A stretch of DNA of 38,676 nt, taken from positions 1 through 38,676 of IMG/VR virus record IMGVR_UViG_3300045996_001824; one strand, written 5' to 3'. The position numbers were made by a program, and so were the translations under genes. The DNA is from a virus. Below the pieces are notes generated by a model. The model saw nothing but the letters and a program-made list of their open reading frames with translations, had not been told where the DNA came from and did no database searches. Shown here in pieces: positions 28,597-37,747 of this stretch (position 1 is its first letter; each line of letters starts with the position of its first letter).

Positions 28597-30449
28597 TGGC
28601 CCAGTTCGTGGACTACGAGCCGATCGCCCCGGGCGCCTGGCAGTTCCAGCGCGACGACGGCAAGCCCATGGTGCTGATGGGCCCCGACGCCGAGGCGCTC
28701 ACCCAGCAGATTGACCGGCAGCGCGAGGCGCAGCGGTCGCAGATGCTCGCCAGCAACGGCTTGGACGGCGTTGGTGGGTACGGCGCGGGCGGGCCGCCGA
28801 ACATGGCCGACGTAGCGCCTCGGATGACAGCATCGCCGCCACCTGGCCCGGCGCCGATAGGGCCGCCCCCGCCGCCGCCCGGCATCGCACGCCAGGTCGC
28901 TCCGCAAGGGCCAGCGCAGGGACCCGCGCCTGCGCCAGCACCGCCTAGCCAGAACGCGGCCGTGCAGAACTACCTGTTCCGGTCCGAGGTCGTTCCAGGC
29001 CGCCCCGGGGTGAGCCAGCAGCAGCTACGGGCCAAGGCTGGGCAGGCTGTGGCGCTGCCCCGCGCGGCTGACGAGACGGTGGAGGGCGGCTACCCGGTGA
29101 ACCAGGACTACCTGGACACCATGCGGGGGTACTCCGACGAGCGCCGCGGGCTCGCCGACTCCGCTGCGCAGCAGGCCATGCGCGAGGCGCAGCAGGGCCA
29201 GGCCGACGCTATTGCCGAGCACGCTCGAGCGTCTGCCCGCCAGCAGGAGCAGGACAAGGTCACCGCCGAGCTCACGCGCCGCGTGGACGAGGACCGGACC
29301 CGTTACCAGCAGCTCCGCGAAGAGTACGCCGGCAGCAAGATCAACCCTACGCGGCTGTTCTCTGGCCCGACGGGCGTAGTCGCTGCAATCGGCTCGGCCA
29401 TTGCACAGGGGCTCGGCGCGTACGCGGCAGTGCTTGGCAAGACCCAGAACTTCGCGGCCCAGATCATCGACGCGGCCATCTCGCGGGACATCGCGGCGCA
29501 AGAACGCGAGCTGCAAACGAAGGGATGGGCCGCAGACAACGCGCTCTCCGACCTGCTCCGCCAGACGAAGGACCTCGACCAAGCCAAGTCAGTGCTTCGG
29601 GCAACCCAGCTCGACTTCGTGGCGGCCGAACGCGCGAAGACTGCAGCGGCTTCGAAGAATCCCGAGATTCAACGGCGCGCGCAGGAGTGGGACCTCGCCG
29701 AACGGGAGAAGCAAACCCGGTTCGAGGAGGAGTACATGCGCAACTCACTCGGTAAGCACAGTGCGCGCATCTCGCAGGAGATGGCTTACCCGGTGGCACC
29801 TGTTGCTGGTGGCATCCGGGCTCCGAGCGAGCGCACCATCCAACAGCGAGCGAAGACGCTGGGCGACGTGCAGGGGCTGGAGAAGGGCGAGGCGGATATT
29901 GCAAAGACCCGCGCTGACACCGAGAAGGCTCAACGGCTCGGCGGGGCAGACGAGGTATCGGTTCGCGCCTACAAGGAGAAGGCCGCTGAAGCGTCTTCCG
30001 GCGCCGAAGCGCTCGCAGCCTACGGCAAGTCGCTCGGCGCGGAGTTCGACCCGCGAACGCGTACGTGGAAGGGCAGCCCTGGCGGAGTGTTCTGGTCCGG
30101 CTTCGGTGCCTCCGATCGAAGCCAAACACTCGCCGCACAGACGGCGACGCTGGCGCCCATCATCGGCCGCGGGCTTGAGGGCAACGCCCCGAACGAGCAA
30201 ACGATGGATGACCTCCGCAGCGGCATGCTGAGCTCAAGCGGCGGGAAGATGCTCGCAATGCTGAACTCGGTGCAGCAACGGCTGGACGAGAAGCGTCGCG
30301 CTGCCGAGGCGGCAGTCCCGGGCTCGGTGGTTTCGCAGCAACAGCAGCGAGCCACTGAGGCCAACCAACAGGACATCATGAACCGCACCGGCTTCGCCCC
30401 GCCCCCAGGCGGCGGCCAGGCCCTGCCAGCACCGAGGCCTCTGCGCTGA
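28596..30449 (+). CDS. Putative internal/ejection protein, coiled coil (617 aa)
   Basis: TGATG overlap. A Pro/Gly-rich linker (about 65-125) is followed by long helices (AAQQAMREAQQGQADAIAEH, DKVTAELTRRVDEDRTRYQQ), one hydrophobic stretch (TGVVAAIGSAIAQGLGAYAA) and a further coiled coil. The hydrophobic helix in a soluble coiled-coil protein suggests membrane passage during DNA ejection. No catalytic domain is recognised. Confidence 0.55.
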   Translation: MAQFVDYEPIAPGAWQFQRDDGKPMVLMGPDAEALTQQIDRQREAQRSQMLASNGLDGVGGYGAGGPPNMADVAPRMTASPPPGPAPIGPPPPPPGIARQVAPQGPAQGPAPAPAPPSQNAAVQNYLFRSEVVPGRPGVSQQQLRAKAGQAVALPRAADETVEGGYPVNQDYLDTMRGYSDERRGLADSAAQQAMREAQQGQADAIAEHARASARQQEQDKVTAELTRRVDEDRTRYQQLREEYAGSKINPTRLFSGPTGVVAAIGSAIAQGLGAYAAVLGKTQNFAAQIIDAAISRDIAAQERELQTKGWAADNALSDLLRQTKDLDQAKSVLRATQLDFVAAERAKTAAASKNPEIQRRAQEWDLAEREKQTRFEEEYMRNSLGKHSARISQEMAYPVAPVAGGIRAPSERTIQQRAKTLGDVQGLEKGEADIAKTRADTEKAQRLGGADEVSVRAYKEKAAEASSGAEALAAYGKSLGAEFDPRTRTWKGSPGGVFWSGFGASDRSQTLAAQTATLAPIIGRGLEGNAPNEQTMDDLRSGMLSSSGGKMLAMLNSVQQRLDEKRRAAEAAVPGSVVSQQQQRATEANQQDIMNRTGFAPPPGGGQALPAPRPLR

Positions 30450-33391
30450 TGGCTGAGCCCATCAACCCCGCGCTCCTCAGCGAGCCCCCGACCGTCCCGA
30501 CGCACGCGGAAGGCGGAGAGGCGTTCCTGCAGGACGCGAACGGCCAGATCGTGGCCGTGCCGCAAGAGCTCGCCGCACGGTACGTGTTCGAGCAGGGCAT
30601 GGCCCCGGTTACCGCCGATGAGGTGGAGCTGGAGAAGGCCAAAGCCAAGCAGTCCGGCGTGCTGGGTGGCACCGTAGCGGCCGCGGAGAGCCTGGCACTT
30701 GGCGCGGCTGACGTCGGATGGGGCCTGCTCACGGCCGGGGCACGCCTGCCGGCAGCCATCGGCTACGCGGCAACCGGGAACGAGTGGCTTGGCGACTTCC
30801 TGGAGAACACGTCGCTGCAGACCACGCTCCGCAGCGCATCCTACGCACAGGGCGGCGTCGAGGCGGAAGCGCAATTCCTGCGCGACCAACGCGCGCAGCA
30901 AGCGGAGTGGCCGACGCTGACCGCGCTCACCCGCGGCGCAGGCCAGGTCGCAGGCACGGCGCTGTCGCTCGGCGCCGGCGGAGTCCAGGGCTTGGTCCAA
31001 CGCGGGGCGCCTGCGCTCACGGCGCGTCTGGGCTCGGTCGGCACAGGCGCAGCAGTCGGAGCGGCAGAGGGCGCTGGCTTCGGGATGCTGGCTCCTTTCG
31101 AGCAGCCGAACGATGACGCGTACTCCCGCGAGGCCGTGCTGGCTTCCGGTCTGCTTGGTGGCCTACTCGGCGGCATCGGCGGCGCGGCCCCGGCACTGCT
31201 CGGCAAGGGCTCGGACAAGCTCCGCGGGGTGTTCGGGCGCGCGGATGACTCTGCGCTCGCAACCGTGGACGACCTAGAGCGGTCCGTCGCGAACAAGATC
31301 AGCGACGCCGGCCCGAATCCCGTGGCGATGCGTGACGCTGCGATGCGCGAAGGCGCCAAGGCTGACGCGGAGCTGATCCGCAAAGCTGGCTCGATGGCTC
31401 CCGAGGACTGGGAGCGCATGGCGGACCTGCCCGACCTCGCCAAGTACGCGCACCGAGACGTGGCGCTCGAAGGCGCAACGGGCGCGCTCCGGCGCGAATT
31501 CGATGACGTGGTCAAAGGCGTCAAGGAGGTTACCGAGGAGCTGCGCCAGGCGCCCTTGAAGCGCGAGCTCGTGGCCAAGAACCTCGCGGCGGACTTCGGC
31601 GACGACGTCACCAAGCACACCGAGGCGATCGCAGCGGCGCAGACCAAGGCCTCCGAGCTGCGCGAGGCGTTCTCCGGGCTCCAGATTCCCGGCGCGGACG
31701 GCATGGTGCGCGGCAGCAAAACGGTGCAGTCGATGGGGCACACCGTTGCCAACCTGGAGAGCGCGCTCGCCAAGGTCGACAACGCGGCGGATGCGTACAT
31801 CGCGACCGACCAAGCGCGCCGCGAACTGCTCAAGCTCGTTCCCGGCCTGAAGAACCAGACCACGTCCACGTTGGCGCACGTCGCACGCGAAGGCCAGGAG
31901 CTGCTCGAGTTCGCGGAGACTCAGTACCGCGGGCTCGCTGACCACCTGTTCGATGACTCCGTGTGGGGCCGCCAGGGCGCCAGCCAGCGCGCCGTCAATA
32001 TGGGTTGGGTCCAGGACATCAACGAGAGTCGCTACGCGCTCCGGAACCTCGCCAGCGAGACAGGACGGGATATCTACGGACGCCCGCAGTTTTCTGCTGA
32101 TCCGGAGAAGATCAAGTCGTACCTCGGCGGGCTCGGAAACCAGTCGCTGCGCGACGAGAACTTCCGCCGCTGGATTGCGGCATCCGAAAACCTCGCCGAT
32201 CAGGTCAAAAAAGGCTACGAACTCGCCCCTGAGCAGGCAGCGCGTGCCACAGCTGTTGCTGATTCCGTCAAGCGCCTGAAGGGGACGCTCGACAAGGCGG
32301 AGAGCATCGTCTCCGGCGCGAACCGTGAGCACGCGCGGCTCGACGCGACGCGCGCGATCGGACTCGGCCGAGTCGGGAACATGATTACCGGCTTCGCGCA
32401 GGACGGCATCCGCGGCGCAGTCTCCGGGCTCGCATTCCCGGGCGGCAGAGCGGCCGCCGTCGACATGATGAAGGCGCTGCGCGAACTCGCCGACGCATCC
32501 CCCGGGCGGGTTGCCGAAGCCGTGGCCACCACCGTGGAGAGCGCGATGGGAGCGAACGCTCCCAAGTCCGCCGCTGCGGCCTCCAGGATGGCCCAGAGCG
32601 TGCGCGCGAGCGGCATGGTGCCTCCAGGGGCGGACTCCCGGCTCGCCGCCGTACGGAAGGCGCTGGGCGTCGCCAGTGAGGTCACCGCTAAGGGCCTCCC
32701 CTCGAAGCTCGGCGGCCCCCTGTTTGAGAGCACCCGTGAGTTGACCCGCGCCGAGCAGCGCGAGCGCTACGAGCGGCGCCGCGAGGTGCTGGCGCAGGCC
32801 GTCACGAACCCCGCAGCGCTGCAGCAGGCGGCTCAGCGTGCCTTGGCGCCCATCATGCAGGCGAACCCGGCACTCGGCGCCTCGCTGATGCTCGACACGG
32901 CGCAGCGGCTCAATCGGCTGATGGAGGCGCTGCCAGGCCGACGCCAGCCCTCCATCATCCCGTCCAAGGTGCGCGACGTGGTCTCCGACCAGGAGCTGCG
33001 CACCGCAGAGGCGTACTTCCAGGCGACGGCAGATCCGCTCTCCGTGTTCGAGGACTTCAAGAACGGGCAGCTCAACTACGAGAAGGCGAAGTTCGCGCGC
33101 GAGCAGTACCCGGAGCTGTTCAACAGCGCCAAGGCTGCGCTGCTGGACATCCTGCCCAAGCTCGAAGACGACGTCTCGGACAACGCGCTGACGCAGCTCG
33201 ACTTGCTGCTCGGCATGAACGGCGAGCTCGACCCTGCGCTGCGTCCTGACTTCCTCGGGCGCGCAGCTCAGCTCGGCGTGCGCATGCGCGCTGAAGCCGA
33301 AGCGAACCAGCCTCGCCCGAACAGCAGCGCGACGTCCGAGCGCATCGCGAAAGCCCACGAAACCCGCACCCAAAAGCTCATGAGCACGTGA
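30449..33391 (+). CDS. Large putative ejection protein with glycine-rich membrane segments (980 aa)
   Basis: The largest internal-type protein. Residues about 70-110 and 170-260 contain Gly/Ala-rich hydrophobic segments (LGAADVGWGLLTAGARLPAA, VGTGAAVGAAEGAGFGMLAP, LLGGLLGGIGGAAPALLG). The rest is long Ala/Glu/Arg helices. No lytic transglycosylase motif is visible, unlike T7 gp16. It may form the channel through the host envelope with the two preceding proteins. Overlap TGATG on the upstream side. Confidence 0.55.
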   Translation: MAEPINPALLSEPPTVPTHAEGGEAFLQDANGQIVAVPQELAARYVFEQGMAPVTADEVELEKAKAKQSGVLGGTVAAAESLALGAADVGWGLLTAGARLPAAIGYAATGNEWLGDFLENTSLQTTLRSASYAQGGVEAEAQFLRDQRAQQAEWPTLTALTRGAGQVAGTALSLGAGGVQGLVQRGAPALTARLGSVGTGAAVGAAEGAGFGMLAPFEQPNDDAYSREAVLASGLLGGLLGGIGGAAPALLGKGSDKLRGVFGRADDSALATVDDLERSVANKISDAGPNPVAMRDAAMREGAKADAELIRKAGSMAPEDWERMADLPDLAKYAHRDVALEGATGALRREFDDVVKGVKEVTEELRQAPLKRELVAKNLAADFGDDVTKHTEAIAAAQTKASELREAFSGLQIPGADGMVRGSKTVQSMGHTVANLESALAKVDNAADAYIATDQARRELLKLVPGLKNQTTSTLAHVAREGQELLEFAETQYRGLADHLFDDSVWGRQGASQRAVNMGWVQDINESRYALRNLASETGRDIYGRPQFSADPEKIKSYLGGLGNQSLRDENFRRWIAASENLADQVKKGYELAPEQAARATAVADSVKRLKGTLDKAESIVSGANREHARLDATRAIGLGRVGNMITGFAQDGIRGAVSGLAFPGGRAAAVDMMKALRELADASPGRVAEAVATTVESAMGANAPKSAAAASRMAQSVRASGMVPPGADSRLAAVRKALGVASEVTAKGLPSKLGGPLFESTRELTRAEQRERYERRREVLAQAVTNPAALQQAAQRALAPIMQANPALGASLMLDTAQRLNRLMEALPGRRQPSIIPSKVRDVVSDQELRTAEAYFQATADPLSVFEDFKNGQLNYEKAKFAREQYPELFNSAKAALLDILPKLEDDVSDNALTQLDLLLGMNGELDPALRPDFLGRAAQLGVRMRAEAEANQPRPNSSATSERIAKAHETRTQKLMST

Positions 33392-33397
33392 GGAACC

Positions 33398-33805
33398 ATG
33401 TCAGACCAGGTTAGAGCAGAAGCAGCCAACATCATCGCGCCGTTGATGAACAACACGACCACGGTGCGGAAGCGCATCGCGGCGGTCGCAATCACATCGA
33501 CGTCGGCGCGGTTCGACTTGTCCACGTACCTCACGTCGTTCGGGGCGGGGCACTACCTGTCCTTCACGGCGATCGGGGCGGACGTCTATGTCGCGTTCAA
33601 CAACGCAGACTCGGGCACCGTTGACCCGACGGTGACGACCTCGGGCGCGGCGACCGTCTGCTACCCGCTGAAGGACGGCGTGGAGAAGCATCTCCGCATG
33701 GTGGAAAACTTCAGCTGGCTGGTGGCGCGCACCTCCAGCGGCTCTGCGACGCTGTACATCGCAGTCGCATCACTCGGCCCGTCGCAGGGCTCGGCGGACA
33801 TCTGA
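33398..33805 (+). CDS. Small structural protein (135 aa)
   Basis: ATG after GAGGAACC. The beta-rich sequence (RIAAVAITSTSARFDLSTYL, DVYVAFNNADSGTVDPTVTT, SATLYIAVASLG) is like head or tail decoration modules that cover a virion surface. No family recognised. Confidence 0.6.
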   Translation: MSDQVRAEAANIIAPLMNNTTTVRKRIAAVAITSTSARFDLSTYLTSFGAGHYLSFTAIGADVYVAFNNADSGTVDPTVTTSGAATVCYPLKDGVEKHLRMVENFSWLVARTSSGSATLYIAVASLGPSQGSADI

Positions 33806-34716
33806 TGCTCTCGCGGCGCCCCATTGCTCCGCAGACTCGCGGGCGCGCTGCGTCGACGCCGTCGAGTCCCCTCATCTCGGTCAACCAAGAGGTGCTGTTC
33901 GACGCGGTGCCCACATTCGACGGGATTATCTCAGTGGAGCAGCCCGTCGTGTTTGAGGCGACGCTGAGTTACAGCTCCTATTCTCCGGAATCCGAGGGCG
34001 GCCTGCTCGGGTGGTTCAAGTTCAATGACCCGTCGGCCATTACCATCGCGGGCGCGACGCTCACCAGTTACATCAACAAGATATCTGGCGTTTCGTACAC
34101 GCCAGGAACTGCGGTCCCTTACGAGTCCGCTGGCTGGAACGGCAAGGGTTGCATCCACCCAACACTGGTCGGCCACGCGGGGATTAGCAATGCGGATGCG
34201 GCGCTGATTAGCCTGTTCGACTGCCCCGGCATCGGCAACGCGAAGCCATACACGATTATCGCTGTCTGCTCCTGCGACTCCGCGACCGGCAGCGGCTACG
34301 TTTTCGCGGTCGGCAACAGTGGCGGGACGAGCGGGACGCGATGGTGGGGTCTACGGAGTGGAGTCGCGCAGTACGAGCACGGCAACGGAGCGCCAGCGAA
34401 CAACACGGCTACGGTTCGCTCGACTGCCGCCGCCACCACAGCGCAGACAATCCTTTGCTGGAACTCTCCCGGAGTAGGCTGCACGTTCCGCGTCAACAAC
34501 GGCGCCGCGGACCCAGTGAACCTCACGGCTGACCCGTCGTACACCCCGGGAACCGGCCCCAACCGCGTATCCCCTGGCTGTCTGCCACGCTCTGCCCCTG
34601 CTGCGCCGTGGCCCGGACGAATAGGGGAGATTCTCATCTATGACTGGGACCTAGGAAACGACGCGACGGCGCGCAACCGCGTAATCAACGACTACCTGAC
34701 GCCGGAGTGGGCGTAA
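33805..34716 (+). CDS. Lectin/LamG-like tail protein (303 aa)
   Basis: A short Pro/Arg/Ser start is followed by a concanavalin/laminin-G-like domain: GGLLGWFKFNDPSAITIAGA, KPYTIIAVCSCDS, and the closing GRIGEILIYDWDLGNDATAR then NRVINDYLTPEW, the typical end of LamG modules in phage fibres. It probably binds host surface sugars. TGATG overlap with the preceding gene and 3 bases before the esterase spike. Confidence 0.68.
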   Translation: MLSRRPIAPQTRGRAASTPSSPLISVNQEVLFDAVPTFDGIISVEQPVVFEATLSYSSYSPESEGGLLGWFKFNDPSAITIAGATLTSYINKISGVSYTPGTAVPYESAGWNGKGCIHPTLVGHAGISNADAALISLFDCPGIGNAKPYTIIAVCSCDSATGSGYVFAVGNSGGTSGTRWWGLRSGVAQYEHGNGAPANNTATVRSTAAATTAQTILCWNSPGVGCTFRVNNGAADPVNLTADPSYTPGTGPNRVSPGCLPRSAPAAPWPGRIGEILIYDWDLGNDATARNRVINDYLTPEWA

Positions 34717-34719
34717 CGC

Positions 34720-36219
34720 ATGGCTGTACACGTAATCTTGTTCAGCGGTCAATCGAACACTTGGGGCCAGAACGCCGGCGAGTCTACGGCTACGCCGGGC
34801 GTGCAGTACTGGGACACGTTGCTTGCGGCCGGCGGCACTCCACCGGCGAGCACCGCGTTTCACGACTTGCACGGCACTAGCGCGGAGCCTGGGCACGTAG
34901 CGCACGGCGCATCCGCGACGATAGGGCGCGTGCTGCACGCAGCCGGTTACGACGTCGTGCTCATCTGTTTGGCAGAGGGCTCGACACTGGCGCAGGAATG
35001 GGTGCCGACGGCGGCTGACGTCTGGAGCAGGTTCGAGCCGGAATTCCAGGCGGCGTACGCGGCGCTCCAGGCGATGCGACCCGGCGAGACGTACAACTGG
35101 ATTCACGTGCGCGATCAGGGCACGTCCGACATGCGCCTTGGAACAGGCGGCGGGTTCCCGGCCATCATCGATAGGTGGGCCGAGGACACGCAGCTGTTCC
35201 ACGAGGCTGTGGAGGCAATCATCGGCCAGTCGATGACCAAGATTTGCTGGCTCAGCTACAGCCAGCTCACGCAAGCCGGATCGAGTCCTCCTGTCGCCAA
35301 TTGGGCGGCGGAGATTCGCGCGCAACAGCTCGAGTGGGCGCCAGCGCCGTACCACATCGACGGCGACGGAATCGCTGAGCTCGAGTCGGACACAGTCCAC
35401 TACACGTCGGCCGGCTACATCACGATGGGCGAGCTCATCGCCGCCAAGATCCAGGAGCTTTTTCCAATGGGAAGCATGGCAACAGGCGGCGCAGATGCCG
35501 CGCTCAAACACGAACTCAATAACGCCGCGTATAGCCCACCGGCCACGCACTACTTTCACCTTTACGCGGGCGGCGTGGCGCTGACCGGCTTCAATAGCCC
35601 GGGATACGTGGCTGCGAGCGCCACCAACAACACGACGACTTGGCCGACCCCGGCAAGCCGCGCCGTGTCGAACGGAGTCGAGATCACGTTTCCGACTCCA
35701 AGCGCTGACTGGCTATCAGCCGATGAGGTCCGTGTCACCGACAACGCCACCGAGGGCGCAGGCACGGTTCTGGGAATCGACACGTTCCCAGCAATGCCAG
35801 CGACGGATGAGACTGGGCCCATCAAGTTCGCGGTGGGCGACCTCACGTTCACCATGTCGGCTGCTTCCGGCTTCGTTGATGCCGTGGCGGAGCGGATGCT
35901 GGGCCTCATCTTCGGCGGCACAACGTACGCCGCGAGCGCCACGACGTATCTCTCCTACTGGGCAGGCGACCCGCAAGGAGCAGGCGCGCAGGCGGGTTCG
36001 CGTGTGGCCATCACCAAGGCAACAGGCTTCAACGCGGCCAGCGGCGGCAAGGCCACCACGGCGTCAGACATCACGCTGACGCAGCAGGCAACCGGCACCT
36101 ACGTTGCTTTCCACGACGCAGCGGCGGCCGGAAACCTCGAGTACTCGGCAGCTCGACCAGCATCGGTTGGCTCTACCGGGACCATCCGTGCTCGCCAGCT
36201 GCGGATTGCGATCACATGA
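34720..36219 (+). CDS. Tail spike with SGNH-type carbohydrate esterase and fibre domain (499 aa)
   Basis: The N-terminal 250 residues look like a sialate O-acetylesterase/GDSL-type hydrolase: LFSGQSNTWG (nucleophile Ser12 in the GQSN motif) and the Asp224-x-x-His227 pair in ESDTVHYTSAGY. It should remove acetyl groups from host capsule or O-antigen. From about 270, ALKHELNNAAYSPPATHYFH and NGVEITFPTPSADW match a beta-rich fibre module. A second beta domain ends the protein. Enzyme plus attachment module suggests a receptor-modifying spike. The start is 3 bases after the lectin gene. Confidence 0.75.
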   Translation: MAVHVILFSGQSNTWGQNAGESTATPGVQYWDTLLAAGGTPPASTAFHDLHGTSAEPGHVAHGASATIGRVLHAAGYDVVLICLAEGSTLAQEWVPTAADVWSRFEPEFQAAYAALQAMRPGETYNWIHVRDQGTSDMRLGTGGGFPAIIDRWAEDTQLFHEAVEAIIGQSMTKICWLSYSQLTQAGSSPPVANWAAEIRAQQLEWAPAPYHIDGDGIAELESDTVHYTSAGYITMGELIAAKIQELFPMGSMATGGADAALKHELNNAAYSPPATHYFHLYAGGVALTGFNSPGYVAASATNNTTTWPTPASRAVSNGVEITFPTPSADWLSADEVRVTDNATEGAGTVLGIDTFPAMPATDETGPIKFAVGDLTFTMSAASGFVDAVAERMLGLIFGGTTYAASATTYLSYWAGDPQGAGAQAGSRVAITKATGFNAASGGKATTASDITLTQQATGTYVAFHDAAAAGNLEYSAARPASVGSTGTIRARQLRIAIT

Positions 36220-36464
36220 GGACCATTCTTGTTCGCTCGATAACGAACGTCACGCCGCTGCCGGATGAGCTGGCGGGGCTCACGGTGGAGGTTCTTCGCG
36301 GGCCAGAGGGTCCAATCTGCCCGAACGGGGAGCCTCACCCCTGGTATTACGTCTGCGCGCAGCGCAACGCGGACGGCACCCACACGCCGTGCAATCCGAC
36401 GTGCCTAGGCCCGCACCACGAGGGAATCATGCGAACGGACTCTGACTTTGCGGTGACACCATGA
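36216..36464 (+). CDS. Small Cys-containing protein (82 aa)
   Basis: ATGA overlap with the spike gene. The product has a beta start (MRTILVRSITNVTPLPDELA) and a Cys group (CPNGEPHPWYYVCAQ, CNPTC) with His residues that may bind metal or form disulphides. Function unknown. ATGA overlap with the peptidase gene. Confidence 0.6.
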   Translation: MRTILVRSITNVTPLPDELAGLTVEVLRGPEGPICPNGEPHPWYYVCAQRNADGTHTPCNPTCLGPHHEGIMRTDSDFAVTP

Positions 36465-37063
36465 CCAGCATCGAAGAGCTCCAACGGCGCGCCGGCTTGT
36501 TCCTGCGCTGGGCATGCGGCGGACCCGAGGGACGCCCCGAGTCAGATCCGATTTACCAGCGCGTGACGGAGGGCAGGGACGTCGGCGCGATGCAGCGCAA
36601 GTACTCGAGCTGCGGAGACCTCGCGCATGCCCTGTACGAGTTCTTGGGCATCCGCGGCCGCTGGGTGAACCGGGCGGCGCTGGGCCACTACGTCATCGGG
36701 CACAACATCGCGCGCCTGAACGGGCATCCTGGCAAGCGGGAGCCCAGATTCAGCGACACCTTTGAAGCCGGTGACGTGCTCGTGGTCTGGAATCAGCCCG
36801 ACACGGAGGACGCACACGTTATCTGCGTGCTGGGTATGGACGGCGGCCACCTGCAGACCGCGGAGTATGGCCAGCCTGGCGGCGCGCTCAGGGAACGCCG
36901 GCTCGAAGTCGCGAACTCGGGTCTGCTCATCGGCGGCCGTTTGGCGCGCGTATGGCTACCACTCCACCGGGTTATCGCACTGGCCAAGCAAGAGGGAGAG
37001 CTTGTGCCGACGGAGCCCACGCTACTTTCGCAACTCGAAGCCTATCCGGAGCCTGCAGCATGA
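36461..37063 (+). CDS. NlpC/P60- or CHAP-like cell-wall hydrolase, putative endolysin (200 aa)
   Basis: Cys51 in YSSCGDLAHALYEFLG starts a papain-like fold, followed by FEAGDVLVVWNQPDTEDAHV with His119 and VICVLGMDGGHLQTAEYGQP. This is the order (Cys, AGDV strand, His-V) of NlpC/P60 and CHAP amidases/endopeptidases that cut peptidoglycan peptides. There is no signal peptide, so a holin would have to release it. Position next to a one-TM protein supports a lysis role. It could alternatively be a virion-associated hydrolase. Confidence 0.68.
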   Translation: MTSIEELQRRAGLFLRWACGGPEGRPESDPIYQRVTEGRDVGAMQRKYSSCGDLAHALYEFLGIRGRWVNRAALGHYVIGHNIARLNGHPGKREPRFSDTFEAGDVLVVWNQPDTEDAHVICVLGMDGGHLQTAEYGQPGGALRERRLEVANSGLLIGGRLARVWLPLHRVIALAKQEGELVPTEPTLLSQLEAYPEPAA

Positions 37064-37386
37064 CCCCGCCCAAGTCGTCCACCATCCGCGACACCATCCC
37101 AGCCCCCGGCGACAACACCGAGCAGAGGCTACGCCGGCTCGAATACAACGACGTCCTGCGCGAGGCCAACATTGACCTGCTGGTGGCGTGCCACGCGCTC
37201 TTGGTGCGGTGCCTGCCACCTCCCCCTGCGGAGATTCTGCCGCTGTACAACGACGTGAAGCAGCGCCTCGACGAGTGGGAGCGGACCCGCGCCGAGGCTG
37301 CGCAGCACCTGTACCCGCACGACGAGGATACGGCTCCCGGAGTGCGCCGGCTGCGAACCGTTGACGGGGGCGACGATGAGCAATGA
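37060..37386 (+). CDS. Helical hypothetical protein, lysis region (108 aa)
   Basis: The ATG at 37060 (MTPPKSSTIRDTIPAPGDNT) overlaps the peptidase stop. The body is a helical hairpin (EQRLRRLEYNDVLREANIDL, LYNDVKQRLDEWERTRAEAA) with a central CHALLVRCLPPPP hinge. Function unknown. ATGA overlap with the membrane protein gene. Confidence 0.6.
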   Translation: MTPPKSSTIRDTIPAPGDNTEQRLRRLEYNDVLREANIDLLVACHALLVRCLPPPPAEILPLYNDVKQRLDEWERTRAEAAQHLYPHDEDTAPGVRRLRTVDGGDDEQ

Positions 37387-37643
37387 GCGACTTTCTCGAG
37401 CTAGCAAAACTGATGGGGCTCCCGGCAGCGCTGCTGCTGGTGGCGATCGTTGCCCTGTGGCGGGAGCGAGTGGCGGAACGGGCCAAGCTTCTGGAGAACC
37501 TGGAGGCACGCGCGAAAGCGGCCGAAGCGGAGAGCGCCCAGCTGCACGCGGAGCTGAAGGCGATGCAGAAGGAGCAGCTGCGGGATGCACAGGAGTTCTT
37601 GGCCGCGCTCGAGAGGAAGCGCGCGCCGAACTCGCCTCCCTAG
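37383..37643 (+). CDS. One-TM coiled-coil protein, putative holin or spanin-type protein (86 aa)
   Basis: An N-terminal membrane helix (about 8-26, LMGLPAALLLVAIVALWRER) is followed by a long charged coiled coil (ERAKLLENLEARAKAAEAES, AELKAMQKEQLRDAQEFLAA). This is the shape of inner-membrane spanins or one-TM holin-like proteins. The last few codons run into ERKRAPNSPP and a stop, while the -1 frame continues in similar helical sequence to 37747, so a frameshift extension is possible. No embedded outer-membrane spanin lipoprotein is found. Confidence 0.6.
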   Translation: MSDFLELAKLMGLPAALLLVAIVALWRERVAERAKLLENLEARAKAAEAESAQLHAELKAMQKEQLRDAQEFLAALERKRAPNSPP

Positions 37644-37648
37644 CTGAC

Positions 37649-37747
37649 ATGGACTGGGAGGAGCCGGACACCGCGATGGTGCCGAACCTGCTGGCAGAGG
37701 CTCGGGCGAAGCTGCACAAGATTGCCAGCGAGCCGCCGAAGGAATGA
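37649..37747 (+). CDS. Small ORF or -1 frame extension of the one-TM protein (32 aa)
   Basis: ATG 5 bases after the preceding stop; product MDWEEPDTAMVPNLLAEARA then KLHKIASEPPKE. The frame is open upstream through the whole preceding gene, and its codons just before the ATG read REEARAELASLAD, a natural continuation of the coiled coil. It is either a reinitiated small protein or the C-terminus of a frameshift product. No clear slippery heptamer is visible. Confidence 0.45.
   Translation: MDWEEPDTAMVPNLLAEARAKLHKIASEPPKE

Noticed and set aside
31274-33373. 699-codon open frame on the minus strand opposite the large ejection protein
   Set aside because: Third-position GC bias of the sense gene removes stops from the antisense frame; the product shows no domain and the sense frame is coupled to its neighbours.
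25331-33391. Tape-measure protein of a long-tailed phage
   Set aside because: The large helical proteins resemble ejection proteins, and there are no tail-tube, chaperone, baseplate or sheath genes nearby.
37376-37648. Outer-membrane spanin embedded in the one-TM gene
   Set aside because: Neither alternative frame gives a signal peptide with a lipobox; one frame stops at once and the other starts with a Ser/Arg/Gly-rich, non-hydrophobic sequence.
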